From: Clostridium sp. 26_21
Lineage (GTDB): Bacteria > Bacillota > Clostridia > TANB77 > CAG-508
Length of the DNA stretch: 31,082 nt
Direction of reading: 5' to 3'
Assembly (NCBI GenBank): GCA_001915995.1
Contig: MNRO01000014.1
Location: 1 to 31,082 of the forward strand
The position numbers were made by a program, and so were the translations under genes. The notes beneath the pieces were generated by a model. That model saw only the letters and a program-made list of their open reading frames with translations, did no database searches and had not been told where the DNA came from. Below, piece by piece: positions 15,813 to 23,746 of this stretch (its first letter is position 1; every line of letters starts with the position of its first letter).

Positions 15813-17119
15813 AATATATGTAATAATTTAAGTCCACTAAGAGTAAAATCAATAACTTCACTAATAAAAATAGAAATAATATATCCACTAAAACCAAGTA
15901 TTGGAACAAAAAAATAAATAAAACCAATGCTAATAATACAATCAATAACATTAATAGCCATAACACTAATTTGAGCATCTAATCCTTTTAAAATACCATC
16001 AATAACAATATCAAGATACATTATGATAATTAAAGGTGAAAGAATACGTAAATATTTAGCAATTTCGCCTTTTTTATAAATAGCAGTACTTAAAAAATTA
16101 GAACAGGTAAATATAAAAATAGTAATAAATACTGCAAAAATAAGAGTAAAACTTAAAATAATAATAGAAATATTCTTAATTTTTGCATTATTTTTTTCAA
16201 CATATAATCTTGAAAATTCAGGTACTAATAAACTACTAATACTTGTAACAAGTATTACGGGAAACATTATAATAGGCATAGCCATACCATTTACAATTCC
16301 ATAAGAGATCAAACTATTTGATGAATTCATGCCGCTTTGTTGCAGACTAGAGGGAATTATTAGTTGTTTAAAAGTAGAGAGCCCAGAACGTAAATAAGAT
16401 GTAAGGGCAACGGGAATAGTAATTCTCAAAATTCTTTTAGTATATGAATCAATATCTTTATATCTAGATTCAAGTAAATTTTTTCTTTTATCATATTTAT
16501 AAAAAATATATAAAGCGAAAAATGAAAGTATTTCAGAAATTACATCTGCTAAAATTAAAGAATAACAAGCATAATCAATACCTTTAGGCATAATTAAACT
16601 AAGCAAAAATGCAGTGCAAACAATTTTAACGAATTCTTCAAAAAACTTGGAAAGAGCATTTTTATAAACTCTTCTTACAGCTGTAAAATATCCATTTATG
16701 GCAGAAGACATAGCAATAAAAGGTAAAGCAATACAAATTAAATAAATAACATTTTTACTAACTCTGTTATGTAGACATTTTAAGGTAATAAAATCAGCAA
16801 AAATAAAAAAAATCAGGCTAGCACAGCAACCAAAAATAAGACTAAGAAATATACATCTACTAGCAGCTTTTTTACTACTTAATTCATTATTTGCGGCTAA
16901 TTCTTCAGAGACTATTCGAGTTGAAGCAATATTAATACCAGCAGAAGCAAGAGTTATACCAAATAGATAAACAGACATTACTAATGAAAAAACTCCAACA
17001 GCCTCTTCACCAATTGTATTTGAAATATATACACTAAAAAATGTAGCAATAACTTGTAGGATAACAGAACTAAATAATAAAATTAAAGTGTTAAAAATAA
17101 AAATTTTAAGTTTTTTCAT
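15791..17119 (-). CDS. spoVB: SpoVB-like polysaccharide/lipid flippase (MOP superfamily)
   Basis: A 442-residue integral membrane protein with about 14 hydrophobic segments, belonging to the MVF/MATE-related MOP exporters. The N-terminal segment KIFIFNTLILLFSSVILQ followed by GEEAVGVFSLVMSVYLF and the SAGINIASTRIVSEE stretch are those of stage V sporulation protein B and its paralogues (such as YtgP/MurJ-type flippases). In Bacillus, SpoVB is needed for spore cortex synthesis. The alternative is a vegetative lipid II flippase paralogue. The nearness of spoVM, 290 bp away on the other strand, favours the sporulation role but does not prove it. The start at 17119 has GAAAGG 9 bases upstream on the minus strand. 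Confidence 0.85.
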   Translation of the reverse strand: MKKLKIFIFNTLILLFSSVILQVIATFFSVYISNTIGEEAVGVFSLVMSVYLFGITLASAGINIASTRIVSEELAANNELSSKKAASRCIFLSLIFGCCASLIFFIFADFITLKCLHNRVSKNVIYLICIALPFIAMSSAINGYFTAVRRVYKNALSKFFEEFVKIVCTAFLLSLIMPKGIDYACYSLILADVISEILSFFALYIFYKYDKRKNLLESRYKDIDSYTKRILRITIPVALTSYLRSGLSTFKQLIIPSSLQQSGMNSSNSLISYGIVNGMAMPIIMFPVILVTSISSLLVPEFSRLYVEKNNAKIKNISIIILSFTLIFAVFITIFIFTCSNFLSTAIYKKGEIAKYLRILSPLIIIMYLDIVIDGILKGLDAQISVMAINVIDCIISIGFIYFFVPILGFSGYIISIFISEVIDFTLSGLKLLHILKKASKN

Positions 17120-17242
17120 ACATAATAACCTTTCGATTTAATAATATTATAATATGTTTAATAATATGAATTGAAATTACATAATAAATCACAAAATTAA
17201 ATAAGATTAATATAATATATAAATAGGTTGGAGGAAATCATA

Positions 17243-17389
17243 ATGAAAATCTTAAAAAAGACATTTGGAGTATGTTTAGTAGGTTTAGGAATAGGAATCT
17301 TACTAGTATTATTCCTTCCAATTACAGGATGGTTATTTTTGATAGGAGTGATAGTAATATTAGTGGGAATATTATGGTTACTCTGCTAA
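17243..17389 (+). CDS. Small two-helix membrane peptide upstream of spoVM (48 aa)
   Basis: A 48-residue ORF with a strong ribosome site (TTGGAGGAAA) 8 bases before the ATG. It is almost entirely hydrophobic after a basic start (MKILKKTFG): helix 1 is VCLVGLGIGILLVLFL (10-25) and helix 2 is GWLFLIGVIVILVGILWLL (29-47), joined by PIT. No known family recognised. It is the first of two short genes; the spoVM ATG lies 21 bases after its stop, so they are probably co-transcribed and the peptide may act at the forespore membrane. This functional link is inference from position only. Confidence 0.75.
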   Translation: MKILKKTFGVCLVGLGIGILLVLFLPITGWLFLIGVIVILVGILWLLC

Positions 17390-17410
17390 AAGCTTAAGAA
17401 GGAGGTACAT

Positions 17411-17485
17411 ATGACTATTGTAGTAAAAAAAGTCCCAAAATGCTTAAGAGGAATTGTAAAATTCTTATTTGGAATAAAAGAATAA
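17411..17485 (+). CDS. spoVM: SpoVM, spore coat-anchoring amphipathic peptide (24 aa)
   Basis: A 24-residue ORF after a perfect AGGAGGT ribosome site. The segment KVPKCLRGIVKFLFG lines up with KLPKFLGGIVRAMLG of B. subtilis SpoVM (26 residues), including Pro9, the residue that kinks the helix and is needed for recognising the convex forespore membrane. SpoVM inserts in that membrane, recruits the SpoIVA ATPase and starts coat assembly; it is also known as an FtsH modulator. The protein is too short for ordinary gene callers. Its place near spoVB and before a terminator fits a small sporulation unit. The match is by eye but covers most of the peptide. Confidence 0.85.
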   Translation: MTIVVKKVPKCLRGIVKFLFGIKE

Positions 17486-17505
17486 TTGAATAAAAAATGA
17501 AAAAC

Positions 17506-17540
17506 GGCACATACCTTATATAAAGGTAGTGTCTTTTTTA
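17506..17540 (+). terminator. Terminator after spoVM
   Basis: ACATACCTT (17509-17517) pairs with AAGGTAGTGT (17523-17532, one bulged G), followed by C and six T residues. Confidence 0.8.
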
Positions 17541-17631
17541 TATACTAAGAAAGTTCTTTGAACTTTTTAGTATATAAAAACTACAATCACTAGCCATTTG
17601 AGATTTTCTACTTTTAGTCGAAAACTCAAAT
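17536..17631 (+). other. Two large hairpins in the leader of the clpC operon
   Basis: Hairpin A pairs 17536-17556 with 17560-17579 over 20 bp with one bulged G and a 3-base loop; its left arm overlaps the T run of the preceding terminator. Hairpin B pairs 17596-17608 with 17620-17631 over 12 bp with one bulged A and an 11-base loop. Both lie in the 190 bases before the 49-aa ORF. No known riboswitch class or CtsR heptad repeat is recognised here. Confidence 0.5.
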
Positions 17632-17676
17632 CGGATCAAAACAAAGAGCAACCATGTTGTTTTAGGAGGAAAGTTT

Positions 17677-17826
17677 ATGGATAAGAAACATATAGATGAA
17701 AATGAAGATGTAGATAAATATGGAGAATTTGTATGTTCATATTTTGCATGGTTACAGCCAAGTAGCCAAAAAGAAAAAGCAAAAGAATTATCAAATATGA
17801 CAAAAAAGAAGGAGGACAAAAGATGA
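17677..17826 (+). CDS. Small charged protein co-translated with clpC (49 aa)
   Basis: A 49-residue ORF with ribosome site TAGGAGGAAAG and an ATG at 17677. It overlaps the clpC start by 4 bases (ATGA), so the two are translationally coupled. The N-terminus is acidic (HIDENEDVDKYGEF), the middle is CSYFAWLQPSS, and the C-terminus is lysine-rich (MTKKKEDKR) because it spans the clpC ribosome site AAGGAGG. No family is recognised, and it lacks the zinc fingers of McsA. It occupies the place that mcsA/mcsB hold in the usual clpC operon. Coding status is supported by the ribosome site and overlap, not by homology. Confidence 0.65.
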   Translation: MDKKHIDENEDVDKYGEFVCSYFAWLQPSSQKEKAKELSNMTKKKEDKR

Positions 17827-20222
17827 TATATAAATTTACAAATAGAGCAAAAAAAGTTATAGAAATAGCAGATGATATATCAATAGAATTAGGACATAAT
17901 TACATAGGAACAGAACATATATTATATGGATTAGCAAAAGAAGGAGAAGGGATTGCATCAAAAGTATTACAAAATAAAGGCGTAACTTCTGAAAAAGTTT
18001 TAAAAGAGACAAAAGAAATGTTAGGATATGGAAAAGAAATAAAACAATCTTTAGGATTTACTCCAAGAAGTAAAAGAGTATTAGAAAATGCCTTTCTTGA
18101 AGCTAAAAGAATAGGATATAATTATATAGGAACAGAACATTTATTATTAGCACTTATGAAAGAAGGAGACTCTATTGCAATAAAAATAATTCTAGAATTA
18201 AATGTAGAAATATCTCAAATTTATAATGAAGTGGCAAAAGTTATAAATGAAGAAGAAATTGATAATGAGATAAATAAAGATATTTCGAAGAGTAAATTAA
18301 AGAGTCAACAAACAACAACATTAAATCAATTTGGGGAAGATATAACAGAAAAAGCAGAAGATGGAAAATTTGATAATATAATTGGTAGAGAAAAAGAAGT
18401 AGAAAGAATGATTGAAATATTGTCTAGAAGAACAAAAAATAATCCATGTTTAATAGGAGAACCTGGTGTTGGAAAAACTGCAATTGTAGAAGGACTTGCA
18501 GAAAAAATTACAAGTGGTGATGTACCACAAAATTTAAAAGAAAAAAGAATTATAAGTATTGATATTTCAGGAATGGTAGCTGGAACAAAATATAGAGGAG
18601 ATTTTGAAGAGAGAATAAAAAAGGCATTAGCAGAAGTAAGAAAAGCAGGAGATATAATATTATTTATTGATGAAATACATACAATAGTTGGAGCAGGAGC
18701 TGCAGAAGGTGCAATAGATGCAGCAAATATTTTAAAACCATTACTTGCAAGAGGTGAAATTCAACTAATAGGAGCAACAACAGTAGAAGAATATAGAAAA
18801 TATATAGAAAAAGATTCAGCATTAGAAAGAAGATTTAGCCCAATTCAAGTTGATGAGCCAACAGAAGCGGAAACAATTGAAATTTTAAAAGGAATAAGAG
18901 ATAAGTATGAAGCACATCACAATGTAAAGATTACAGATGATGCAATAAAATCAGCTGTAATTCTTTCTAAAAGATATATAACAGATAGGTTTTTACCAGA
19001 TAAAGCAATTGATTTGATTGATGAAGCATCATCAAAAATAAGAATAAAAAAATATATAGAACCAGATGAAATAAAGAAATTACAAGAAGAGTTAGAAAAA
19101 ATAGAAAAAGATAAGGAAGATGCAATTTATAATCAAGAATTTGAAAATGCAGCCAAATTAAGAGATAAAGAAAGAGAAGTGAAAATAAAACTTAGTCAAA
19201 GTTCAAGTGAATGGGAAAAATATAAGATAAGAGATATTGTTGAAGTAAAAGAAGAAAATATAGCAGAAGTAATATCAAAATGGACAGGAATACCTGTGCA
19301 AAGATTAAATGAAGATGATAATGAAAAAATAAAAAATTTGGAGAGAAATTTGCATAAAAGAGTAATTGGACAAAATGAAGCTGTAGAAGCAGTAGCAAAA
19401 GCAATAAGGAGAGGAAGAATAGGTTTAAAAGATCCCCAAAGACCAATAGGTTCATTTTTATTTTTAGGACCTACAGGAGTTGGAAAAACAGAACTATGTA
19501 AAGCATTAGCAGAAAATTTGTTTGACAATGAAGACAATATGATAAGATTAGATATGTCTGAATATATGGAACCACATTCTGTATCTAAAATAATAGGAGC
19601 ACCTCCTGGATATGTTGGCTTTGATGATGGAGGACAATTAACTGAAAAAGTTAAAAGAAAGCCATATTCATTAATATTATTTGATGAAATAGAAAAAGCA
19701 CACTCAGATGTAATGAATTTATTATTACAGATATTAGAAGATGGTATACTTACAGATGCACAAGGAAGAAAAGTTAATTTTAAAAATACAATTATTATAA
19801 TGACATCTAATATTGGGGCAAGATATATTACAGATAGAAAAAATCTAGGGTTTGGAAGTGGAGAAAAAAGAGAATATGATGAAAGTAAAAATGAAATAAT
19901 TAAAGAATTAAAAAAAGAGTTTAGACCAGAATTAATTAATAGAATTGATGAGATAATTGTATTTCATAAATTAGAAAATAGTGAAATTATTGATATAGCA
20001 AAAATTATGTTAAAACAAATTGAAAAAAGATTAGAAGAAAAAAAATATTTTGTCAAAATAGATGATTCAGTGGCTGAAATTATTGCGAATAGTGAAATTG
20101 ATAAAAATTATGGTGCAAGACCTTTAAGAAGAAAAATTCAGGAATTAGTAGAAGATAGACTCTCAGAAGAAATTTTACAAGGAAATATTGTTAGAGATAA
20201 AAAATTTGTATTTAAATTATAA
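17823..20222 (+). CDS. clpC: ATP-dependent Clp protease ATP-binding subunit ClpC
   Basis: A Hsp100 unfoldase that feeds ClpP; 799 residues with all expected parts. The N-terminal domain has two Clp-N repeats (NYIGTEHILYGLAKEGEG near 26 and NYIGTEHLLLALMKEGDS near 100). The first AAA+ module has Walker A GEPGVGKTA (about 212) and Walker B ILFIDEIHT. A middle region with a UVR motif (YNQEFENAAKLRDKEREVK) marks ClpC rather than ClpB or ClpA. The second AAA+ module has Walker A GPTGVGKTE and the sensor region RPELINRIDEI. In Bacillus, ClpC works with the McsB arginine kinase and MecA adaptors; no mcsA, mcsB or ctsR is adjacent here. Confidence 0.97.
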   Translation: MIYKFTNRAKKVIEIADDISIELGHNYIGTEHILYGLAKEGEGIASKVLQNKGVTSEKVLKETKEMLGYGKEIKQSLGFTPRSKRVLENAFLEAKRIGYNYIGTEHLLLALMKEGDSIAIKIILELNVEISQIYNEVAKVINEEEIDNEINKDISKSKLKSQQTTTLNQFGEDITEKAEDGKFDNIIGREKEVERMIEILSRRTKNNPCLIGEPGVGKTAIVEGLAEKITSGDVPQNLKEKRIISIDISGMVAGTKYRGDFEERIKKALAEVRKAGDIILFIDEIHTIVGAGAAEGAIDAANILKPLLARGEIQLIGATTVEEYRKYIEKDSALERRFSPIQVDEPTEAETIEILKGIRDKYEAHHNVKITDDAIKSAVILSKRYITDRFLPDKAIDLIDEASSKIRIKKYIEPDEIKKLQEELEKIEKDKEDAIYNQEFENAAKLRDKEREVKIKLSQSSSEWEKYKIRDIVEVKEENIAEVISKWTGIPVQRLNEDDNEKIKNLERNLHKRVIGQNEAVEAVAKAIRRGRIGLKDPQRPIGSFLFLGPTGVGKTELCKALAENLFDNEDNMIRLDMSEYMEPHSVSKIIGAPPGYVGFDDGGQLTEKVKRKPYSLILFDEIEKAHSDVMNLLLQILEDGILTDAQGRKVNFKNTIIIMTSNIGARYITDRKNLGFGSGEKREYDESKNEIIKELKKEFRPELINRIDEIIVFHKLENSEIIDIAKIMLKQIEKRLEEKKYFVKIDDSVAEIIANSEIDKNYGARPLRRKIQELVEDRLSEEILQGNIVRDKKFVFKL

Positions 20223-20226
20223 AATA

Positions 20227-20262
20227 AAAGATGGTTATCTTAATTTGATACCCATCTTTCCA
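20227..20262. terminator. Terminator between clpC and the convergent 110-aa gene
   Basis: AAAGATGG (20227-20234) pairs with CCATCTTT (20252-20259), with an inner TATC/GATA stem and a 7-base loop. It overlaps the last 20 bases of the minus-strand gene and can serve both directions. Confidence 0.65.
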
Positions 20263-20572
20263 TTTTTATTTCTTTATATTTTTTTAGGACTTCATCATAT
20301 TTTTTAAATTCATCTTCCCAAATGATATCTGGAATTTTATCAAATGCAGTAAAAACTTTTTCTGCTTCCATTAAATAAACAACTTGTTGTTGTTTATTTA
20401 GAGTTTTATATTTTTGCGAAAATTCATATAATTTATCTAAAATTTGGTTTGCTTCAATAAAGCTCCAAAAATCTTTAACATTCATTCCAGCTAATTTTAT
20501 TTGCATTACTGCATATCCACATAATGCAAATATTGCAAAAACTAATATATATATTATTATAACTAATGTCAT
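20240..20572 (-). CDS. Uncharacterised single-pass membrane protein (110 aa)
   Basis: The N-terminus is one transmembrane helix (LVIIIYILVFAIFALCGYAVM, residues 3-23) followed by a soluble helical domain with heptad-like spacing and many charged residues (NQILDKLYEFSQKYKTLNKQQQ, then KIPDIIWEDEFKKYDEVLKKYKEI). The start at 20572 is chosen because AGAGGTG lies 6 bases upstream; an in-frame start 40 codons earlier has no ribosome site and would add an odd hydrophobic and Cys-containing stretch. A minus-strand promoter TTGCAT-17-TATAAT is present at 20664-20636. No family recognised. Confidence 0.7.
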   Translation of the reverse strand: MTLVIIIYILVFAIFALCGYAVMQIKLAGMNVKDFWSFIEANQILDKLYEFSQKYKTLNKQQQVVYLMEAEKVFTAFDKIPDIIWEDEFKKYDEVLKKYKEIKMERWVSN

Positions 20573-20635
20573 ATTTAACACCTCTTTTAATGTCTTGTTA
20601 TTAGAGAAATTTTCTAAAAGTACAAATACATTACA

Positions 20636-20664
20636 ATTATAACATATATTACTAAAAAATGCAA
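20636..20664 (-). promoter_or_regulatory. Promoter of the 110-aa membrane gene
   Basis: On the minus strand TTGCAT (20664-20659), a 17-base spacer, and TATAAT (20641-20636), about 65 bases before the start codon. Confidence 0.6.
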
Positions 20665-20757
20665 ATAGGACATAAGTAAAAGCTAAATGCAAGTATATTT
20701 GTTTTTTTATGAATATTAAAAAATGAAATTAATATATTAATAAAAAGGAGTGATCAA

Positions 20758-21126
20758 ATGACAACATCAATTTCAAATATTATAAAAGGAATAATAATAT
20801 CATTTATAACAACGATAATATTTTTATTAATATTCTCAGTAATTTTAACATATACAAACATAAGTGAAAATTTTATAACACCAACAATAATAGTAATAAC
20901 AACAATTAGCATATTTATTGGTAGCACAATAGCAAACTCGAAAATTCAAAGAAACGGATTATTAAATGGAGCTATAGTAGGAGGAATATATTTAATAAGT
21001 ATATATTTACTTTCGAGCATAATAAATCAAAAATTTGCATTATCAATGCAATCAATTGTAATGATTATATCTGGGATAGTTTGTGGAATGTTTGGAGGAA
21101 TATTAGGTGTAAATAAATCTAGATAA
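20758..21126 (+). CDS. TIGR04086-like four-helix membrane protein (122 aa)
   Basis: A 122-residue protein with four evenly spaced hydrophobic segments: about 9-33, 41-60, 67-87 and 96-117. The gly-rich fourth helix ends in SGIVCGMFGGILGVNKSR, which together with the NGLLNGAIVGGIYL turn is the pattern of the TIGR04086 (YrzE-like) family of Clostridia and Bacilli. That family has no known function and is often found near protein-secretion genes. Strong ribosome site AAGGAGTGATC and ATG at 20758. It lies 69 bp before the cation efflux gene. Confidence 0.75.
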   Translation: MTTSISNIIKGIIISFITTIIFLLIFSVILTYTNISENFITPTIIVITTISIFIGSTIANSKIQRNGLLNGAIVGGIYLISIYLLSSIINQKFALSMQSIVMIISGIVCGMFGGILGVNKSR

Positions 21127-21195
21127 ACCTATTGCAAAATTTAAAGTAAAAATATATAATAACCAAATACACTTATAAAAAAGAGGTGAAACATT

Positions 21196-22080
21196 ATGAA
21201 AGAAGCTGAAAATAGATTTGAAATAACTAAAAGAGTAGGATTATTTGGAATAATAGGAAATATATTTTTACTTTCAATAAAGGCAATTGTTGGATTTTCA
21301 ACAAAAAGCCAAGCTATGATAGCAGATAGTATAAATAGTGCAGGAGATATATTTGCATCAATAATGGCATCAATAGGAAATAAAATTGCAAGTGTACCAC
21401 GTGATGATGACCATAATTTTGGACATGGAAAAGCAGAATATATATTTTCACTTTTTATATCAATATCAATGATATTTGTATCTATAAAAACGATAATAGA
21501 TGCATTCAAAAGTTTAATAAATGGAAGCGAATTAACATTTTCGTGGTGGCTTGTAGTAGTATGTATTGTAACAATTATAACTAAAATGTGTTTATATATT
21601 TATGTAAAAATGTCTTACAAAAAATGTAAAAATATTTTATTACAAGCAAGTATGGAAGATCATAGAAATGATTGTATAATAACAACATTTACATTAATTT
21701 CTGTATTATTATCTTTAAAAGGTATACAATGGTTTGATGGAGTAGTAGGAATAGGAATATCTGCTTGGATATGTAAAACAGGTGTAGAAATATTTATAGA
21801 AAGTTATAATATATTAATGGATAGATCAATTGATGAAAAGACAAAAGATACTATATTAAATGTTTTACATACATATAAAGAAATAAAATCTATAAATGAT
21901 ATTTCATCAGCACCTGTTGGATATCAATATGTGTTATTTTTAACAATAGCTGTTGATGGAAATATGACGACATTCCAAAGTCATAAATTAGCAGATAAAC
22001 TTGAGAAAGATATGACAAAATTAGATAATGTGTATAAAGCTATTATTCATATAGAACCATATTTAAAAGAAACAAAATAA
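21196..22080 (+). CDS. Cation diffusion facilitator family transporter
   Basis: A proton-coupled exporter of divalent metals such as Zn, Fe, Mn or Cd. The 294 residues contain about five to six transmembrane helices (starting LFGIIGNIFLLSIKAIVGF) and the metal-binding motifs ADSINSAGD in TM2 and DDDHNFGHGKAE after it, with EDHRNDCIIT in TM5. The C-terminal cytoplasmic domain from about residue 205 has the ferredoxin-like fold with HKLADKLEKDM and ends with IIHIEPY, whose His is typical. Metal specificity cannot be read with certainty. The ribosome site is AGAGGTGA, and the gene ends at a bidirectional terminator. Confidence 0.93.
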   Translation: MKEAENRFEITKRVGLFGIIGNIFLLSIKAIVGFSTKSQAMIADSINSAGDIFASIMASIGNKIASVPRDDDHNFGHGKAEYIFSLFISISMIFVSIKTIIDAFKSLINGSELTFSWWLVVVCIVTIITKMCLYIYVKMSYKKCKNILLQASMEDHRNDCIITTFTLISVLLSLKGIQWFDGVVGIGISAWICKTGVEIFIESYNILMDRSIDEKTKDTILNVLHTYKEIKSINDISSAPVGYQYVLFLTIAVDGNMTTFQSHKLADKLEKDMTKLDNVYKAIIHIEPYLKETK

Positions 22081-22112
22081 AAGGCCTCATTTTAATATTG
22101 AGGTCTTTTACT
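22079..22112. terminator. Bidirectional terminator between the CDF transporter and SPFH genes
   Basis: An 11-bp stem (22079-22089 with 22099-22109, one G-T pair) around a 9-base loop, with A-rich left and T-rich right flanks that make it work on both strands. Confidence 0.85.
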
Positions 22113-22118
22113 AATTTA

Positions 22119-23021
22119 TTATTTTTTATCATCTTTTAAAATTTCTTTTACAGCGCCTAAACTACTTAAAGCACTTGTTGCTTCAAAAGGAATAAATACT
22201 TTATTTGCATCACCTTTAGCAATTTCTTCAAGAGCCTCAAGAGATTTAATTTGAACAAGTTTTTCATCTGGATCGGCAGATTTTATTGCATCATAAACCA
22301 TAGCAATTTCTTTAGCTTTAGCTTCTGCAACTTCTTTAATAGCTTGTGCTTCACCGGCAGCTCTACGAATTCTAGATTCTCTATCGGCTTCAGCTTCAAG
22401 AATAGCAGCTTGTTTTTTACCTTCTGCAATAGTAACAGCAGATTGTTTTTGAGCTTCAGCTTCAAGAATTAATGCTCTTTTATTTCTTTCTGCATTCATT
22501 TGTTTTTCCATTGCATCTCTAATATCAGCTGGTGGAGTAATATCTTTTATTTCAACTCTATCAATTTTACATCCCCATCTATCTGTTGCATCATCAAGTA
22601 TTGTTCTTAATTGAGAGTTTATTCCATCTCTTGAACTAAATGTTTCATCTAAGTCCATTTTACCAACAATATCACGTATTGTAGTAATTGCAAGATATTC
22701 AATACCTTTCTTTAAACTTTGAATTTCATAAACAGCTTTTGCTGGATCTGTTATTTGATAAAATACAACAGTATCTATTGTTATTGTAACATTATCTTTA
22801 GTAATAACTCCTTGAGGTGGAACATCCATTGTTTGTTGTTTTAAACTAACAACACTTCTAACATGATCAAAAAATGGAATGATTATTGTAAGACCAGCAT
22901 CAGCAACTTTGTGAAACTTTCCTAATCTTTCAATAATATAGACCTCAGATTGTCTAACAACTTTAATTGATTTGAATGCTATAACTAGTATTATAACAAG
23001 TAGTACAATTAAAAACCACAT
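22119..23021 (-). CDS. SPFH/stomatin-like membrane protein (QmcA type)
   Basis: A 300-residue prohibitin-homology protein of the stomatin/QmcA group. It has one N-terminal membrane helix (residues 2-17, FLIVLLVIILVIAF), then the SPFH domain (about 20-200) with VDVPPQGVITKDNV-like wording, here MDVPPQGVITKDNV, and FYQITDPAKAVYEI. A coiled-coil of alternating Ala/Glu follows (AEAQKQSAVTIAEGKKQAA) from about 200 to 250. Such proteins form large oligomeric rings in ordered membrane patches. It lies 104 bp downstream of the NfeD-like gene on the same strand, the standard partnership of NfeD with stomatin-type proteins. The ribosome site AAGGAGG is 7 bases upstream. Confidence 0.93.
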   Translation of the reverse strand: MWFLIVLLVIILVIAFKSIKVVRQSEVYIIERLGKFHKVADAGLTIIIPFFDHVRSVVSLKQQTMDVPPQGVITKDNVTITIDTVVFYQITDPAKAVYEIQSLKKGIEYLAITTIRDIVGKMDLDETFSSRDGINSQLRTILDDATDRWGCKIDRVEIKDITPPADIRDAMEKQMNAERNKRALILEAEAQKQSAVTIAEGKKQAAILEAEADRESRIRRAAGEAQAIKEVAEAKAKEIAMVYDAIKSADPDEKLVQIKSLEALEEIAKGDANKVFIPFEATSALSSLGAVKEILKDDKK

Positions 23022-23125
23022 AATTTCCTCCTTTTGGCAATCATAATATTGCCTATATAATATATAATTCTTCTATACTTTTTTCTTAGGTAATATATAT
23101 AATAATATTAAAAACAATATAAATA

Positions 23126-23572
23126 TTAAGCTTTTAAATTAGAATTTGTTTTTAATGGTTTTACAAATGCTTTTACACCTTCTATTGAAACAATTTCAAC
23201 TTCACTTCCTGCTGGAATATTTATTTGTTCTTTACTTTTTGCTGACCAAATTTCACCTTCAAATTTAATTTGACCTTTCCCAGTTACCCAATCTATATCT
23301 TCAGTTACAACTGCTTTTTTTCCAATCAGAGAATAAACATTAGTTGGAACAACATCTTTTTTACTTATTTTATTAACAAGTGGTCTTGTTGCAAAAATTA
23401 ATAATCCAGAAGATATTACAAATACAGACATTTGAATAATAATATTTGAAGTAAAAAAACTAACAAGCATTGCAATTAAAGCTCCTACTCCTAACCAAAA
23501 AACTAAGAAACCAACAGTAATTATTTCACAGATAAAAAATATTCCTGATGCAATTAACCATATTTGCCACAT
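23126..23572 (-). CDS. NfeD-like membrane protein
   Basis: A 148-residue protein with three or four membrane helices (WLIASGIFFICEIITVGFLVFWLGVGALIAMLVSFF, then IIIQMSVFVISSGLLIFA) followed by an OB-fold domain of about 65 residues with the family landmark LIGKKAVVTEDI, GQIKFEGEIWSAKS and VEIVSIEGVKAFVKPL. The start is placed at 23572 because GGAGGT (23582-23577) is its ribosome site; the in-frame ATG at 23584 overlaps that site. NfeD proteins are the usual partners of stomatin-type SPFH proteins, and the SPFH gene is next in the operon. Confidence 0.93.
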   Translation of the reverse strand: MWQIWLIASGIFFICEIITVGFLVFWLGVGALIAMLVSFFTSNIIIQMSVFVISSGLLIFATRPLVNKISKKDVVPTNVYSLIGKKAVVTEDIDWVTGKGQIKFEGEIWSAKSKEQINIPAGSEVEIVSIEGVKAFVKPLKTNSNLKA

Positions 23573-23642
23573 AAAGACCTCCATTCTAGCTGAAAAGCTC
23601 TTATAAATATTGATTTTCTTTTGAATAAAACACTACATTTTT

Positions 23643-23670
23643 ATTATACTACATATTTACGAAAAAACAA
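23643..23670 (-). promoter_or_regulatory. Putative promoter of the nfeD-SPFH operon
   Basis: On the minus strand TTGTTT (23670-23665), a 16-base spacer and TATAAT (23648-23643), about 70 bases before the NfeD start. Confidence 0.5.
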
Positions 23671-23689
23671 ATAGATTTATTAAAAAAAC

Positions 23690-23718
23690 TTGTAAAAATA
23701 GGAAAAAAATGATAATAT
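23690..23718 (+). promoter_or_regulatory. Putative promoter of the pilin-like/murB cluster
   Basis: TTGTAA (23690-23695), a 17-base spacer and TAATAT (23713-23718), 28 bases before the pilin-like start. The -10 is imperfect. Confidence 0.5.
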
Positions 23719-23746
23719 AACTTCAAAGAATTATGGAGGGAAAAAT

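Noticed and set aside
17486..17676. CtsR operator upstream of clpC
   Set aside because: Only a partial GGATCAAAAC was found; no tandem heptad repeat of the CtsR type.
20573..20692. Forty-codon N-terminal extension of the 110-aa membrane gene
   Set aside because: It has no ribosome site, covers the predicted promoter of the gene, and the internal ATG at 20572 has a good AGAGGTG site.
22251..22472. Plus-strand ORF rich in Phe/Ser/Asn opposite the SPFH gene
   Set aside because: It is the complement of the Ala/Glu/Lys coiled-coil of the SPFH protein, with no ribosome site.
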